A DNA stretch of 22,216 nucleotides, from the NCBI GenBank assembly GCA_902826155.1, contig CADEDU010000064.1, forward strand, positions 13,781 to 35,996, read 5' to 3'. Shown one piece after another: positions 1 through 7,898 of this stretch; position 1 is the first letter of the stretch, and each line of letters starts with the position of its first letter. The notes below the pieces were generated by a model, which worked only from the letters and a program-made list of their open reading frames with translations, was not told where the DNA came from and did not search any database. A program made the translations under genes and the position numbers. Origin of the DNA: an uncultured beta proteobacterium. Lineage in GTDB: Bacteria > Pseudomonadota > Gammaproteobacteria > Burkholderiales > SG8-39.

Positions 1-1104
1 GTGGGCGACAGCGCCGACCGGCTCGTCTCCACGCAGATCTTCATGTCGGGCGGATCGGCCGAACTCACCACCAAGAACATCACCCGCGAGCTGTACGACG
101 CGGCACGCGCGAAGCAGGGCAACGAGCCGCTCACCTATCTGGCCGCGCGCGCGTTGCTCGAGCGTGTGCAGCCGCGGCGCACGGTGATCATCACCTGCGG
201 GTTCTTCGATCCGCCGTCGATGATCGACGAGGGCGACGGTCCGGTGGGCGCCGCGCCGTTCGCCAAGTCGCTGTGCATCGCGCTCGATGCCACGCCGGTG
301 TTCCTCACCGAAGTGGCGAACATGGGGCGCATGGCGGCGCTCGCCCAGGCGATGGGGCTGGAGGTGGTCGACTATCGTCTGGCCAAGACCACGCCGTTCA
401 AGGCCTCGGTGTTTCCGCTGCCGATCGATCACGAGCGCGCGAAGCAGGAGGCCAAACGCCTGCTCGATGAGACCGATCCGGCCGCGCTCGTGGCCATCGA
501 AAAACCGGCGCCGGGCAAGAACGGCCACTATCACACCGGCATCGGGCTGCGCGTGAGCGACGTGGTGGGCAAGGTCAACTACGTGGTGGAAGAAGCGCGC
601 CGCCGCGGCGTGCTCACCATCGGCATGGGCGATGGCGGCAATGAAGTGGGGCTGGGCAAGATCATCGACGCCGTCGAAGAAGTGGTGCCCACCGGCAAGA
701 CGATCGGCGCGGCGGTCGACACCGACATTCTGGTGATCGGCTCGATCGCCAACTGGGCCGCGTACGGTGTGGAGGCGTGCATGGCCGCGGCGATGCATCA
801 GCCCGAAGTGATGCACTCCGATGCCGACGAGCGCCGCATCGTCGATGCCGCCGCGCGCAATGGCCTGATCGATCCGGTGACGGGTATCGCCAGCGGCTGG
901 ATCGATGGCACACCGCCGGTGTGCAGCGCCTCGATGCTGTCGCTACTTCGCGAGATGGTGAAGCTGCGGCTGGCGCGCAAACGCCCCGAGTCGGTGGTGA
1001 ATTTTCCGAAGCGCTGGGTGGCGCGCGGCGTGGCTGATCAGACGATCAAGGTGTGGGCTGACGAGCTGGCGCAGCGGGAGGCGAAGTATTTCGGGGGGCG
1101 GTAG
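1..1104 (+). CDS. Stand-alone D-glutamate cyclase-type protein (DUF4392), possibly 5'-partial
   Basis: Resembles the C-terminal catalytic domain of D-glutamate cyclase (DUF4392, PF14336), which in the mitochondrial enzyme DGLUCY interconverts D-glutamate and 5-oxo-D-proline. Visible landmarks are the strongly conserved GMGDGGNEVGLG at about residues 208-219, the Glu-Lys-Pro segment near residue 167 followed by GHYHTG, and an early CGFFDPPS stretch near 66-73. Such domains span most of this 367-residue frame, so this is the catalytic domain alone, without the N-terminal part found in the eukaryotic protein. The first base of the window is the G of a GTG codon; the reading frame may continue upstream, so the true start is unknown. 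It ends with TAG. No neighbour obviously shares its pathway. A short decayed copy of residues near 265-286 lies about 2.5 kb downstream. Family assignment is good; the reaction for stand-alone bacterial members is inferred. Confidence 0.8.
   Translation: MGDSADRLVSTQIFMSGGSAELTTKNITRELYDAARAKQGNEPLTYLAARALLERVQPRRTVIITCGFFDPPSMIDEGDGPVGAAPFAKSLCIALDATPVFLTEVANMGRMAALAQAMGLEVVDYRLAKTTPFKASVFPLPIDHERAKQEAKRLLDETDPAALVAIEKPAPGKNGHYHTGIGLRVSDVVGKVNYVVEEARRRGVLTIGMGDGGNEVGLGKIIDAVEEVVPTGKTIGAAVDTDILVIGSIANWAAYGVEACMAAAMHQPEVMHSDADERRIVDAAARNGLIDPVTGIASGWIDGTPPVCSASMLSLLREMVKLRLARKRPESVVNFPKRWVARGVADQTIKVWADELAQREAKYFGGR
817..846 (+). repeat. 30-bp direct repeat, intact copy inside cyclase-type gene
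   Basis: Identical to 3363-3392 in the same orientation. Here it is coding sequence for residues SDADERRIVD of the cyclase-type protein; the other copy is non-coding and lies just past the AAA ATPase gene. The pair brackets the globin and ATPase genes. Confidence 0.85.
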
Positions 1105-1278
1105 CAGGGCTGCTCCTGGCTCGGATTCTTTCTCTGACCGAAGGCGCGCCAGGATCGGCGTATCGTCCACCTCGGGCTTCGAGCGTAGTAAGGCTGGGCG
1201 ATTCGCGTCCGAGTTCGTTACGCCGCCGCCGGGGACTGAAACACGAAAGATCCTGACTCCAACTCGAAAGGGGAAGCC

Positions 1279-1767
1279 ATGTCGCGTGCAAGCTTGCTGT
1301 CATCGAAGGCCCGCCGGATCGCTCTCGTGCTGGGCGCGGCGCTTCTCGTGGGAGGATCCGCTGTCCAGGCGCAGAGCACCGGGCAAACGCTTTACCAGCG
1401 GGTAGGCGGATACGACGCGCTTGCGAAGCTCGGCGCGGACTTCACCAGGAGCCTGGGGACCGACCCGGCCGTCGGACCGTTCTTCTTCGCACGTGCGGAC
1501 GATTCACGCCGGCGGATCCTGCAGGCGTTCGTTCTGCTGCTGTGTCAGGACAGCGGCGGCCCGTGCTTCTACACCGGCCGCGACATGAAGACTGCGCACG
1601 TCGGGCTGAAGATGGCCGACGCGCACTTCGACGCGGTGATGAGGCTATGGGGCGAAGCGCTCGATCGCCACAAGATCACCGGCTCGAACAAGGCCGAGAT
1701 GATTCAGGTATTCGCCAAGTACCGCGGCGACATCATGGCCGGCGCCGGCAGCCCGGCGACGAAATAG
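1279..1767 (+). CDS. Exported group I truncated haemoglobin
   Basis: A 162-residue protein with an N-terminal signal peptide (basic start, hydrophobic core at about 14-28, likely cleavage after AVQA at residue 31) followed by a truncated globin domain (PF01152). The domain opens with LYQRVGGYDAL, has DPAVGPFF around the B/C region and a MKTAH segment whose His107 is the expected proximal haem ligand, followed by HFDAV. The position usually holding the distal Tyr B10 appears to be Thr56 (DFTRSL), which would alter ligand stabilisation. Cys89 and Cys96 flank a short loop before the proximal helix and could form a disulfide in the periplasm. The start ATG follows an AAAGGGGAAG ribosome binding site at 5-6 bases. 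Most truncated haemoglobins are cytoplasmic and act in NO or O2 chemistry; a periplasmic role is inferred from the signal peptide. No operon partner is evident. Confidence 0.85.
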   Translation: MSRASLLSSKARRIALVLGAALLVGGSAVQAQSTGQTLYQRVGGYDALAKLGADFTRSLGTDPAVGPFFFARADDSRRRILQAFVLLLCQDSGGPCFYTGRDMKTAHVGLKMADAHFDAVMRLWGEALDRHKITGSNKAEMIQVFAKYRGDIMAGAGSPATK

Positions 1768-1820
1768 TCAGTCGTCGATGCGAAACGCCCAATCTATCGG
1801 AAATGCACAAAAGGAAACCA

Positions 1821-1844
1821 TTAGTGTAAATGTACTTTAACTAA
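1821..1844. promoter_or_regulatory. Imperfect inverted repeat in AT-rich leader of the AAA ATPase gene
   Basis: The stretch between the globin and ATPase genes is markedly AT-rich compared with its surroundings. It contains an inverted repeat with a left arm TTAGTGTAAA and right arm TTTAACTAA separated by TGTAC; the arms are perfectly complementary over 9 pairs apart from one extra G in the left arm. It ends 27 bases before the ATPase start codon, a position fitting an operator or promoter element. No regulator gene is adjacent. Function is inferred only from symmetry and position. Confidence 0.4.
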
Positions 1845-1871
1845 ATCGCCTTTATTGGTAGATTTCAGCCA

Positions 1872-3308
1872 ATGAGGGTCTCAAAAGAAGAGGTCGTCGC
1901 CGTCCTCGCCCAATTCAACCCGTGGTGGCGGGGCGAGTCGATTGCCGATCTTCCCAAGTGGCGGCGTGCGGCCTTTCAAGCGCTAAACACCTGGATCACG
2001 GCGCCACCCGCCCCAAGGGCGGTGCTGCTCTCGGGCGCACGCCAGATCGGCAAGACCACGCTCCTGCTCCAGGCCGCCGACGCATTGCTTCGCGCCGGCG
2101 TGCCTGGGGCCAACGTGCTCTACGCCACCTTCGACCACCCGATCCTGAAGCTAGCTGGCATCGATGCCGTGCTCGACGCCTGGCGTACCCGCGAGCCTCG
2201 CGCCGACGGCCCGGAGTACTTGTTGCTCGACGAAGCCCAGTTCATCCGTGACTGGGGAACCTGGGTGAAGCACCAGGTCGACTTCCGCAAGGATCGCCGC
2301 ATCGCATTCACCGGTTCAGCTGTGCCGCTGGTAGAGGCCGATCAGGAATCCGGAGTCGGCCGCTGGCACACGATCCGGCTGACGACGCTTTCGTTCTACG
2401 AGTATCTGCGGATCAAGCGTCTGGAACTGCCGGAGCTTCCTCGCCTGCGCAGCCTGCGCGATCTGTTCGACTGGGCGCCGGCGGAGATCGATCGCACCAG
2501 CGAACGGGCCAGCGACTACGTGGGCCACTTTCACGAGTACCTGGTGCGTGGCGGCTTTCCACAGACAGCGCAAGTGGAGAGCATCACGCAGGCACAGCGA
2601 CTGCTGCGCGAGGACATCATCGACAAGGTACTCAAGCGCGACATGACCGCGCTGTTCGGCGTGCGCCGCGTGCTCGATTTGGAGCACACGTTTCTGTACC
2701 TGTGCATGCACGACGGCGGGCTGCTCGATATGGTCGACCTGAGCGCCAACCTGGAGGTAAAGCGACCCACGGCGAATCATTTCATCCAGTTGCTCGAGGC
2801 CACGCATCTGATCTACCGCTTGCCACCCTACGGCTATGGCAAAGACGTGCTTCGTGCGCGCTTCAAGATCTATCTGGCCGATGCAGCGATCGCGCCGGCG
2901 GTGATGCTAAAGGGCAAGGCCATTCTGGAGGACGCCGGCGCGCTGGGAGTGTCCGCCGAGACGGCCGTGTTCAAGCATCTGTTCGCGCGTTACTACGCGC
3001 AGAACGTGCGCTTCTCGTATTGGCGCGGCAAGCGCGACCATGAGGTCGATCTGGTGGCCGAAGTAGGTGGGGAACTGATCCCGTTTGAGGTGAAGTACCG
3101 CGCCCAACACACCGGTGCGCGTGAACTCAAGGGGCTGGTCGAGCTTTGCGGTTCGAAAAACATCGCGCGTGGCTACGTGGTGACCAAGTCGCTGGACGAC
3201 TTCGGCCCCATGCAAGGGCTGGCTACAGCTACGCAGGTCATGCGCATTCCTGCGCCGTTGCTTTGTTACTGGATGGGGGCGGCGGAGCTGCCCGAGACGG
3301 AGGCGTGA
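1872..3308 (+). CDS. AAA ATPase with DUF4143 nuclease-like C-terminal domain
   Basis: A 478-residue protein of the widespread AAA_14/DUF4143 family. The Walker A motif GARQIGKT is at residues 55-62, the Walker B stretch YLLLDEAQ at about 116-123, and a sensor-like IAFTGSA near 144-150. The C-terminal part carries the DUF4143 region, with a PD-(D/E)XK-like signature: EVDLV (Asp393) followed by PFEVKY (Glu406, Lys408). Family members are predicted ATP-dependent proteins of unresolved function, sometimes thought to act on DNA or belong to mobile or defence-related gene sets. The start ATG lies just after an AT-rich leader; no strong Shine-Dalgarno is seen. The gene stands alone, differs from its neighbours in leader composition, and is followed by a gene remnant, together hinting at acquisition or local rearrangement. 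Length is normal for the family and the frame is intact. Confidence 0.85.
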   Translation: MRVSKEEVVAVLAQFNPWWRGESIADLPKWRRAAFQALNTWITAPPAPRAVLLSGARQIGKTTLLLQAADALLRAGVPGANVLYATFDHPILKLAGIDAVLDAWRTREPRADGPEYLLLDEAQFIRDWGTWVKHQVDFRKDRRIAFTGSAVPLVEADQESGVGRWHTIRLTTLSFYEYLRIKRLELPELPRLRSLRDLFDWAPAEIDRTSERASDYVGHFHEYLVRGGFPQTAQVESITQAQRLLREDIIDKVLKRDMTALFGVRRVLDLEHTFLYLCMHDGGLLDMVDLSANLEVKRPTANHFIQLLEATHLIYRLPPYGYGKDVLRARFKIYLADAAIAPAVMLKGKAILEDAGALGVSAETAVFKHLFARYYAQNVRFSYWRGKRDHEVDLVAEVGGELIPFEVKYRAQHTGARELKGLVELCGSKNIARGYVVTKSLDDFGPMQGLATATQVMRIPAPLLCYWMGAAELPETEA

Positions 3309-3612
3309 GGCTCGCGCATCGCACGTAGGCGTACATCGATGCGCAATGCGTCAGCGACGCTTTCCGATGCCGACGAGCGCCGCATCGTCGATTCCACCGC
3401 GCACGCAAACCAAGCATGAGGGCGAACAACGGCCGGTGAGGTTTGAACACCGAGCGGTGCGTTGAATCGAGTGAGCGGTCGACGGTTCGCGTCCTCGACA
3501 AGATCGCCCGACAACAGGCTCGGCGTCGGCGTTCAGTGGGTCATTGTGTAGGATCGGTTAGCAGTACTTTTCAAGACGGTGTACTCGATGTTGCAATTTG
3601 ATGAGGCCCGTC
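3309..3612. other. Intergenic region with gene remnant
   Basis: About 300 bases without an intact gene. Apart from the decayed cyclase-like fragment at 3346-3404, I see only a short 5-bp inverted repeat (AGTAC and GTACT) around 3562-3584 near the start of the following lipoprotein gene, too short to interpret. No clear promoter or terminator was recognised. Confidence 0.5.
3346..3404 (+). pseudogene. Short decayed copy of D-glutamate cyclase-type gene
   Basis: Thirty consecutive bases at 3363-3392 are identical to 817-846 inside the cyclase-type gene, encoding SDADERRIVD. Similarity extends beyond: nine of the next twelve bases downstream match, and upstream an ATGCGTCAGC at 3346 matches ATGCATCAGC at 793 in nine of ten positions, with a six-base deletion in between. 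The fragment has no start codon of its own and the same frame reaches a stop at 3417-3419. It is best read as a relic of a second copy of the gene or a footprint of recombination. A 30-base exact match in the same orientation is far beyond chance in a 22-kb window. Confidence 0.6.
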
Positions 3613-5121
3613 ATGAATCGTGCTTTCGTTCCTTCGCGTCGATTTCTCCTTATGGTGGCGGCCTGTGCGGCCGTACTGGTTTCCGGTTGCGGCGGCGGTG
3701 GTGGCGGCTCCGATGGTGGAGCGGCGCCTGCGGCAAACGGACCGATCGTGACGGTGAGCGCAACGCCCACGACCGTAGCCAGCGGCCAGGCCAGCGTGGT
3801 GTCGTGGAGTTCGAGCAACGCGTCGACCTGCGAAGGCGCCAACGCGTTCGGGGTGAGTGGTGGATCGCTGCCGACATCGGGCTCGCGCATCTTCACGCCC
3901 TTCACCAACAGCACCTATGTCGTGACCTGTACCAGCCCGAGTGGCACGGGACAAGGCAGCGTGACCGTGAACGTGACGGTGCCGGCAGGCCACTTGCCAC
4001 TGCAGCGCACGGTGATCGCGAACAACGTCGGCGCGTGGGGGCAGGTGTTTGCCGATTTCGATCGCGACGGCAAGGCCGACGTTGTTGGCTCGCTCGGACC
4101 CACCGCCGGGTTCCAGATCGTCTGGTACCGCAACACCGGCAACGGTTGGCAGAAACACGTGCTCGCATCGGTGGGTGGCGGCGACACGATCAAGGTCGCC
4201 GATGTCGACAAGGATGGTTGCCTCGACGTGGTCACGACCACCGGCGTAGCTTGGTTCAGGAATCCCTGTGTTGCGGTGGGAGCGGACATCACGCCGCTCA
4301 CGCAACCCTGGGTACGCTACGCGATCGACGACGCACAGACCGACCAGGATCTGGTGATCGACGACGTGAATGGCGACGGCAAACTCGACGTGATCACCCG
4401 CCCCAACGGCAATGGGCCTGCCGTGATGTACCTGCAGGGCGCCGATCCGAAGCTCACCGCGAACTGGACCAAGGTGACGCTGAATCATCCGAACGCCGAC
4501 ACCGCGACAGGCGTGGGCATGACGCTCGCCAACATCGACGGGCAGGCTGGTCCGGACCTGGTGTTCAACGGTTTCTGGCTCAAGCACCCCGGTAACGCCA
4601 ACGTCGCCAATCCGGCGATGTGGCAACGCGTGAGTTTCATCGCGGCCAACGCGGCGGCGGCGCTGCCGGACTCGAAGGTCGCGGCACACGACATCGATGC
4701 CGACGGCAACGTGGATGTGGTCGTGGCGCCGCAGTTCGGTCAGCTCGGGAGCATCGTCTGGTACAAGAATCCGGGGCCGGCCACGGTGGGCAATAACCAG
4801 GCCTGGACCAGCCAGGTGCTGCTCAATCCGACCGGCCACGTCCACACGTTGCTATTCGTCGACGTCAACAACGACAACCGCAAGGACCTCATCTTCGGGG
4901 AGATGCACACCAATCCGACCGACAAGCGCGTCGGCGTGTTCTTCGCGAACGCCACCGCGCCGCTCTTTTTCGACCCGGTGCCCCAGCTCATCAGCAACGA
5001 AGGCTCACACAACGTCGACGTGGCCGATGCCAATGGCGACGGCAAGATCGATTTTCTCGGCAGCAACCAAGGTACTGATGCGCCCGATGGCGGGGCGTTG
5101 AATGTTTGGTTTGGGATTTGA
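3613..5121 (+). CDS. FG-GAP/VCBS repeat lipoprotein
   Basis: A 502-residue predicted lipoprotein. ATG 3613 was chosen over ATG 3601 because GAGG (3603-3606) stands six bases before it. The N-terminus has a basic start, a hydrophobic segment and a lipobox VSGC with Cys26, followed by a Gly/Ser-rich linker. Residues about 45-125 look like a small Ig-like beta domain with two cysteines (SNASTCEG and YVVTCTS). The rest carries seven repeats of FG-GAP/VCBS type with acidic calcium-binding loops: DFDRDGKAD, DVDKDGCLD, DVNGDGKLD, NIDGQAGPD, DIDADGNVD, DVNNDNRKD and DANGDGKID. Such repeats fold as a beta-propeller like integrin alpha N-termini. It is probably anchored in the outer membrane and may bind ligand, polysaccharide or protein; the ligand is unknown. 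The end lies close to the next operon in the same direction, but a separate promoter is likely there. Confidence 0.85.
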   Translation: MNRAFVPSRRFLLMVAACAAVLVSGCGGGGGGSDGGAAPAANGPIVTVSATPTTVASGQASVVSWSSSNASTCEGANAFGVSGGSLPTSGSRIFTPFTNSTYVVTCTSPSGTGQGSVTVNVTVPAGHLPLQRTVIANNVGAWGQVFADFDRDGKADVVGSLGPTAGFQIVWYRNTGNGWQKHVLASVGGGDTIKVADVDKDGCLDVVTTTGVAWFRNPCVAVGADITPLTQPWVRYAIDDAQTDQDLVIDDVNGDGKLDVITRPNGNGPAVMYLQGADPKLTANWTKVTLNHPNADTATGVGMTLANIDGQAGPDLVFNGFWLKHPGNANVANPAMWQRVSFIAANAAAALPDSKVAAHDIDADGNVDVVVAPQFGQLGSIVWYKNPGPATVGNNQAWTSQVLLNPTGHVHTLLFVDVNNDNRKDLIFGEMHTNPTDKRVGVFFANATAPLFFDPVPQLISNEGSHNVDVADANGDGKIDFLGSNQGTDAPDGGALNVWFGI

Positions 5122-5156
5122 GCTGAAATGGGCCCGGCCGGGATCTTCACGAGCCG

Positions 5157-5162
5157 TACAAT
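5157..5162 (+). promoter_or_regulatory. Possible -10 element for the acyl-CoA ligase operon
   Basis: TACAAT at 5157-5162 matches a sigma-70 -10 box in five of six positions. It would give a transcript starting near 5169, with the GGAG ribosome binding site at 5182-5185 and TTG start at 5195 placed correctly downstream. No good -35 hexamer is seen at the right spacing (that stretch is GC-only), so this is weak. Confidence 0.3.
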
Positions 5163-5194
5163 GGCCTTCGCTGATCCACGCGGAGACAACCCGC

Positions 5195-6775
5195 TTGTAT
5201 CGAGACGAAGCGTTGCGAGACAACCTCATCCAGCGCGTCAACGTGGGCGATCTGATCACGCGCGGTGCCTCGCGTTCGCCGGGGCGTCTTGCACTGATCG
5301 ACGGGGGCGGGCGCTGGACCTACGCTGAGCTCAATGCTTGGCTGAATCGAGTCGCGCACGGGCTCCTGGCGCGTGGCTATCGGCGCGGCGACGCGATCGC
5401 CATCTTGTCGCGCAACCGTGCCGAGTTTCTCGTCCTCTATTTCGCGTGCGCCAAGATCGGCGCAGTGATCGTGCCCGTCAACCTGATGTGGAAGCAGAAG
5501 GAGCTCGCCTACGTCCTCGGGCATTCCGAGGTGAAGTGCGTCGTGGCCGAACCCGAGTTCATGGGCGCGGTCGCTGAGGTGCGTCCTCAGCTTGGTGCGC
5601 TGCGCGATGTGGTTTTGCTTGGCACTTCCGCCGAGACGAACCTGACCTTCGAATCTCTGTCTCGCAATATGCCCGATACAGAGCCCGATCAGTACGTCGA
5701 GGACCGCGACCCGATCTCATACCTTTATACGAGCGGGACGACCTCGGCGCCGAAGGGCGTGGTGAGCAGCCATCTCGCCATCATGATGGGCGCCTTCAGC
5801 GTCGCGCTCGACACGCGTATGACGGACCGGGAGCGCACGCTTGCTCTGCTGCCGCTGTTCCACACCTCGCCGCTCAACACGCACTGCACGCCCACCTTCG
5901 CCGCCGGCGGGACCGTGGTGATCACGCAGGGGTTCGATGCGAACACGGTGCTCGATCTCTTCGAGAAGGAGCGGATCACGACGCTCCTCGCGCTTCCGCT
6001 CATGTACCGCGAGTTGCTGAAACTCCAGCGCGAGCGGCCGCGCGACGTGTCGTCGCTGCGTCTCGCGCTCTACGGCATGGCCCCCATGCCGGTGCACGAG
6101 TTGCGCCAGATGATCGACGTGTTCGACTGCGATTTCGCGCTGGTATTCGGGCAGACCGAGATGAGCCCGGTCACGACTGTGTTCCGCCCCGAGCATCAAC
6201 TCACCCACTCCGGCGCGATGGGCACGCCGGTACCGAACGTGCAAGTCGAGATCATGGGCGCTGATGGGCAGCTCCTTCCGCGCGGAGAAGTCGGCGAGAT
6301 CGTCTACCGAGGACCACAGACCCTCACCGGTTACCTCAAGAATCGGGAGGCCACTGAAGACGCGTTTCGCCACGGCTGGTTCCACTCGGGCGACGTGGGC
6401 TACATCGACGCGGACGGATTGCTCTGGTTCAAGGACCGCTTCAAGGACGTCATCAAGAGCGGCGGCGAGAACGTTGCATCGGTCGAAGTCGAGCAAGCGC
6501 TCTACGACCTCGAGCCGCGCATCCTGGAGGTGGTGGTGATCGGCCTTCCGCATGAGAAATGGGGTGAGGCGGTCACCGCTCTCATCGTTCCCAAGCCAGG
6601 AACCACGATCGACGAGGGCGATCTTCTTGCGCGAGCGCGCGAGCGACTCAGCAACTTCAAGTGCCCGAAGGGCGTGATCTGCGTCGACCACCTGCCCAAG
6701 ACGGCGACCAACAAGGTGCAGAAGACCGAGCTGCGGACCCGATTCGCGGGTTTCTACGGTAGCGGTACCCAATGA
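5195..6775 (+). CDS. Acyl-CoA ligase (AMP-dependent synthetase, FadD-like)
   Basis: Class I adenylate-forming enzyme that activates a carboxylic acid through an acyl-AMP to an acyl-CoA. With start TTG 5195 (GGAG nine bases upstream) the protein has 526 residues, typical for the family; ATG 5102, further upstream, would overlap the lipoprotein gene and add an unconserved leader. The P-loop TSGTTSAPKG is at about 179-188, FGQTEMSP at 318-325, the adenosine-ribose Asp in HSGDVGY near 400, the hinge and A8 loop in DRFKDVIKSGGENV, and the catalytic lysine in NKVQK at about 507. All core motifs are intact. It heads a tight operon with a GFA-family protein (four-base ATGA overlap) and a GST. The carboxylate could be a medium or long-chain fatty acid or an aromatic acid; the sequence does not decide. 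Confidence 0.9.
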   Translation: MYRDEALRDNLIQRVNVGDLITRGASRSPGRLALIDGGGRWTYAELNAWLNRVAHGLLARGYRRGDAIAILSRNRAEFLVLYFACAKIGAVIVPVNLMWKQKELAYVLGHSEVKCVVAEPEFMGAVAEVRPQLGALRDVVLLGTSAETNLTFESLSRNMPDTEPDQYVEDRDPISYLYTSGTTSAPKGVVSSHLAIMMGAFSVALDTRMTDRERTLALLPLFHTSPLNTHCTPTFAAGGTVVITQGFDANTVLDLFEKERITTLLALPLMYRELLKLQRERPRDVSSLRLALYGMAPMPVHELRQMIDVFDCDFALVFGQTEMSPVTTVFRPEHQLTHSGAMGTPVPNVQVEIMGADGQLLPRGEVGEIVYRGPQTLTGYLKNREATEDAFRHGWFHSGDVGYIDADGLLWFKDRFKDVIKSGGENVASVEVEQALYDLEPRILEVVVIGLPHEKWGEAVTALIVPKPGTTIDEGDLLARARERLSNFKCPKGVICVDHLPKTATNKVQKTELRTRFAGFYGSGTQ

Positions 6776-7191
6776 CGGACAACGCGCTAACCGGAGGCTG
6801 TCTCTGCGACGCCGTGCGCTATCGCATCGACGGGGCGCCGCGCCTCGTCAGCGCCTGCCATTGCTCGCTTTGCCGACGTGCCTCCGGCGCGCCGTTCGTT
6901 GTGTGGGTCACCGCGCGCAAAGAGCAGTTTCACGAACAAGGCCGTCTGCAGCGCTACGTCTCGTCCGAGCACGGTTGGCGCGCGCACTGCCCCGCGTGCG
7001 GCACGCAGGTTATCTCGGGCTCTTCGCACTACGAGAAATACGTCGAAGTCACCGCGGCCACCCTCGACCGGCCGGAACTCGCCGTGCCCGAGCGCCACAC
7101 ATTTTGGCCCGACCGCCTGCCCTGGGTGCGCTGCGAGGACGGCCTCCCGCGACACGTGGGCAACGCCAAGTCACCGCTCGTCAACGAGTAA
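6772..7191 (+). CDS. GFA family zinc protein (CENP-V/glutathione-dependent formaldehyde-activating type)
   Basis: A 139-residue protein of the GFA family (PF04828). The zinc-binding cysteines are in place: Cys10 and Cys12 in GGCLC, Cys29, Cys31 and Cys34 in CHCSLC, and Cys73 and Cys76 in CPACG. Family members were first linked to S-hydroxymethylglutathione formation, but most have no proven activity, so the enzymatic role is uncertain. The start ATG overlaps the stop of the acyl-CoA ligase gene in ATGA, and the GST gene begins five bases after its stop, so the three are almost certainly co-transcribed and translationally linked. The partnership with a GST makes a glutathione-related job plausible. 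Length is usual for the family and no key residue is missing. Confidence 0.85.
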   Translation: MTDNALTGGCLCDAVRYRIDGAPRLVSACHCSLCRRASGAPFVVWVTARKEQFHEQGRLQRYVSSEHGWRAHCPACGTQVISGSSHYEKYVEVTAATLDRPELAVPERHTFWPDRLPWVRCEDGLPRHVGNAKSPLVNE

Positions 7192-7196
7192 GCACG

Positions 7197-7889
7197 ATGA
7201 TCGACCTCTACAGCTGGTCCACGCCGAACGGCCACAAGGTGCACATCATGCTCGAAGAGTGCGGCCTGCCTTACACGCCGCATCCGGTGGACATCAACAG
7301 CGGCGACCAGTTCGCCCCCGACTTTCGCGCGCTCAACCCGAACGGTCGCATCCCGGTGATTGTCGACCGCGATGGACCCAGCGGTCAGCCGCTTGCCGTC
7401 GCGGAGTCGGGCGCGATCCTCTTCTATCTCGCCGAGAAGACCGGCCGCTTTCTCCCCGTCGGCCACCCGTCGCGCTATGCCGCCATGCAGTGGCTCATGT
7501 TCCAGATGAGCGCCATCGGCCCGATGTTCGGGCAGCTCTACCACTTCCGCACCGACTCAGTAGACAAGCTGCCCTACGCGATTGAGCGTTACACCAACGA
7601 AGCGCGACGCCTCTACCGGGTCCTCAACGAGCGCCTCGCTCAAAGCCCATATCTCGCCGGCGATGAGTACACCATTGCGGACATCGCCACTTGGCCCTGG
7701 TGCCACGGCATCGACCGTCAGGGGCACGATCCACAGGACTATCCCAACGTGGTGCGCTGGTTCGAGGCGATCCGTGAGCGGCCGCCAGTCCGGCGTGCGG
7801 TCAGGCTATTTCGTGAGTTGCGCAAGCAGCAGTTGGACGACGCGGCGCGCGAGGTGCTGTTCGGCACGCGCCAGTTCGAGGGGCGGTGA
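7197..7889 (+). CDS. yfcG: YfcG-like (Ure2p-type) glutathione S-transferase
   Basis: A 230-residue glutathione transferase resembling E. coli YfcG, a disulfide-bond oxidoreductase that uses glutathione. The N-terminal thioredoxin fold begins MIDLYSWSTPNGHK, with Thr9 and Asn11 at the positions used by YfcG for glutathione contact and no active-site cysteine or tyrosine of other classes. NPNGRIPVIVD carries the cis-Pro loop, AESGAILFYLAEKTG contacts the gamma-glutamyl group, and the helical C-terminal domain contains PYAIERY and the ADIATWPW N-capping region. ATG 7197 was chosen because it starts this conserved block five bases after the preceding stop; the open frame further upstream only shadows the GFA gene. 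It is the last gene of the operon. It may reduce or conjugate an intermediate of the ligase pathway; the symbol marks similarity, not proven orthology. Confidence 0.85.
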   Translation: MIDLYSWSTPNGHKVHIMLEECGLPYTPHPVDINSGDQFAPDFRALNPNGRIPVIVDRDGPSGQPLAVAESGAILFYLAEKTGRFLPVGHPSRYAAMQWLMFQMSAIGPMFGQLYHFRTDSVDKLPYAIERYTNEARRLYRVLNERLAQSPYLAGDEYTIADIATWPWCHGIDRQGHDPQDYPNVVRWFEAIRERPPVRRAVRLFRELRKQQLDDAAREVLFGTRQFEGR

Positions 7890-7898
7890 AACGGAGGA

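Noticed and set aside
3571..4845. Long minus-strand open frame of 424 codons opposite the FG-GAP lipoprotein gene
   Set aside because: It is Arg/His-rich with no family resemblance, while the plus strand has a lipobox, seven calcium-loop repeats and a ribosome binding site. A typical antisense shadow in GC-rich DNA.
5717..6772. Minus-strand open frame of 351 codons opposite the acyl-CoA ligase gene
   Set aside because: The plus strand carries all adenylate-forming motifs; the minus frame has none of any family and a biased His/Arg composition.
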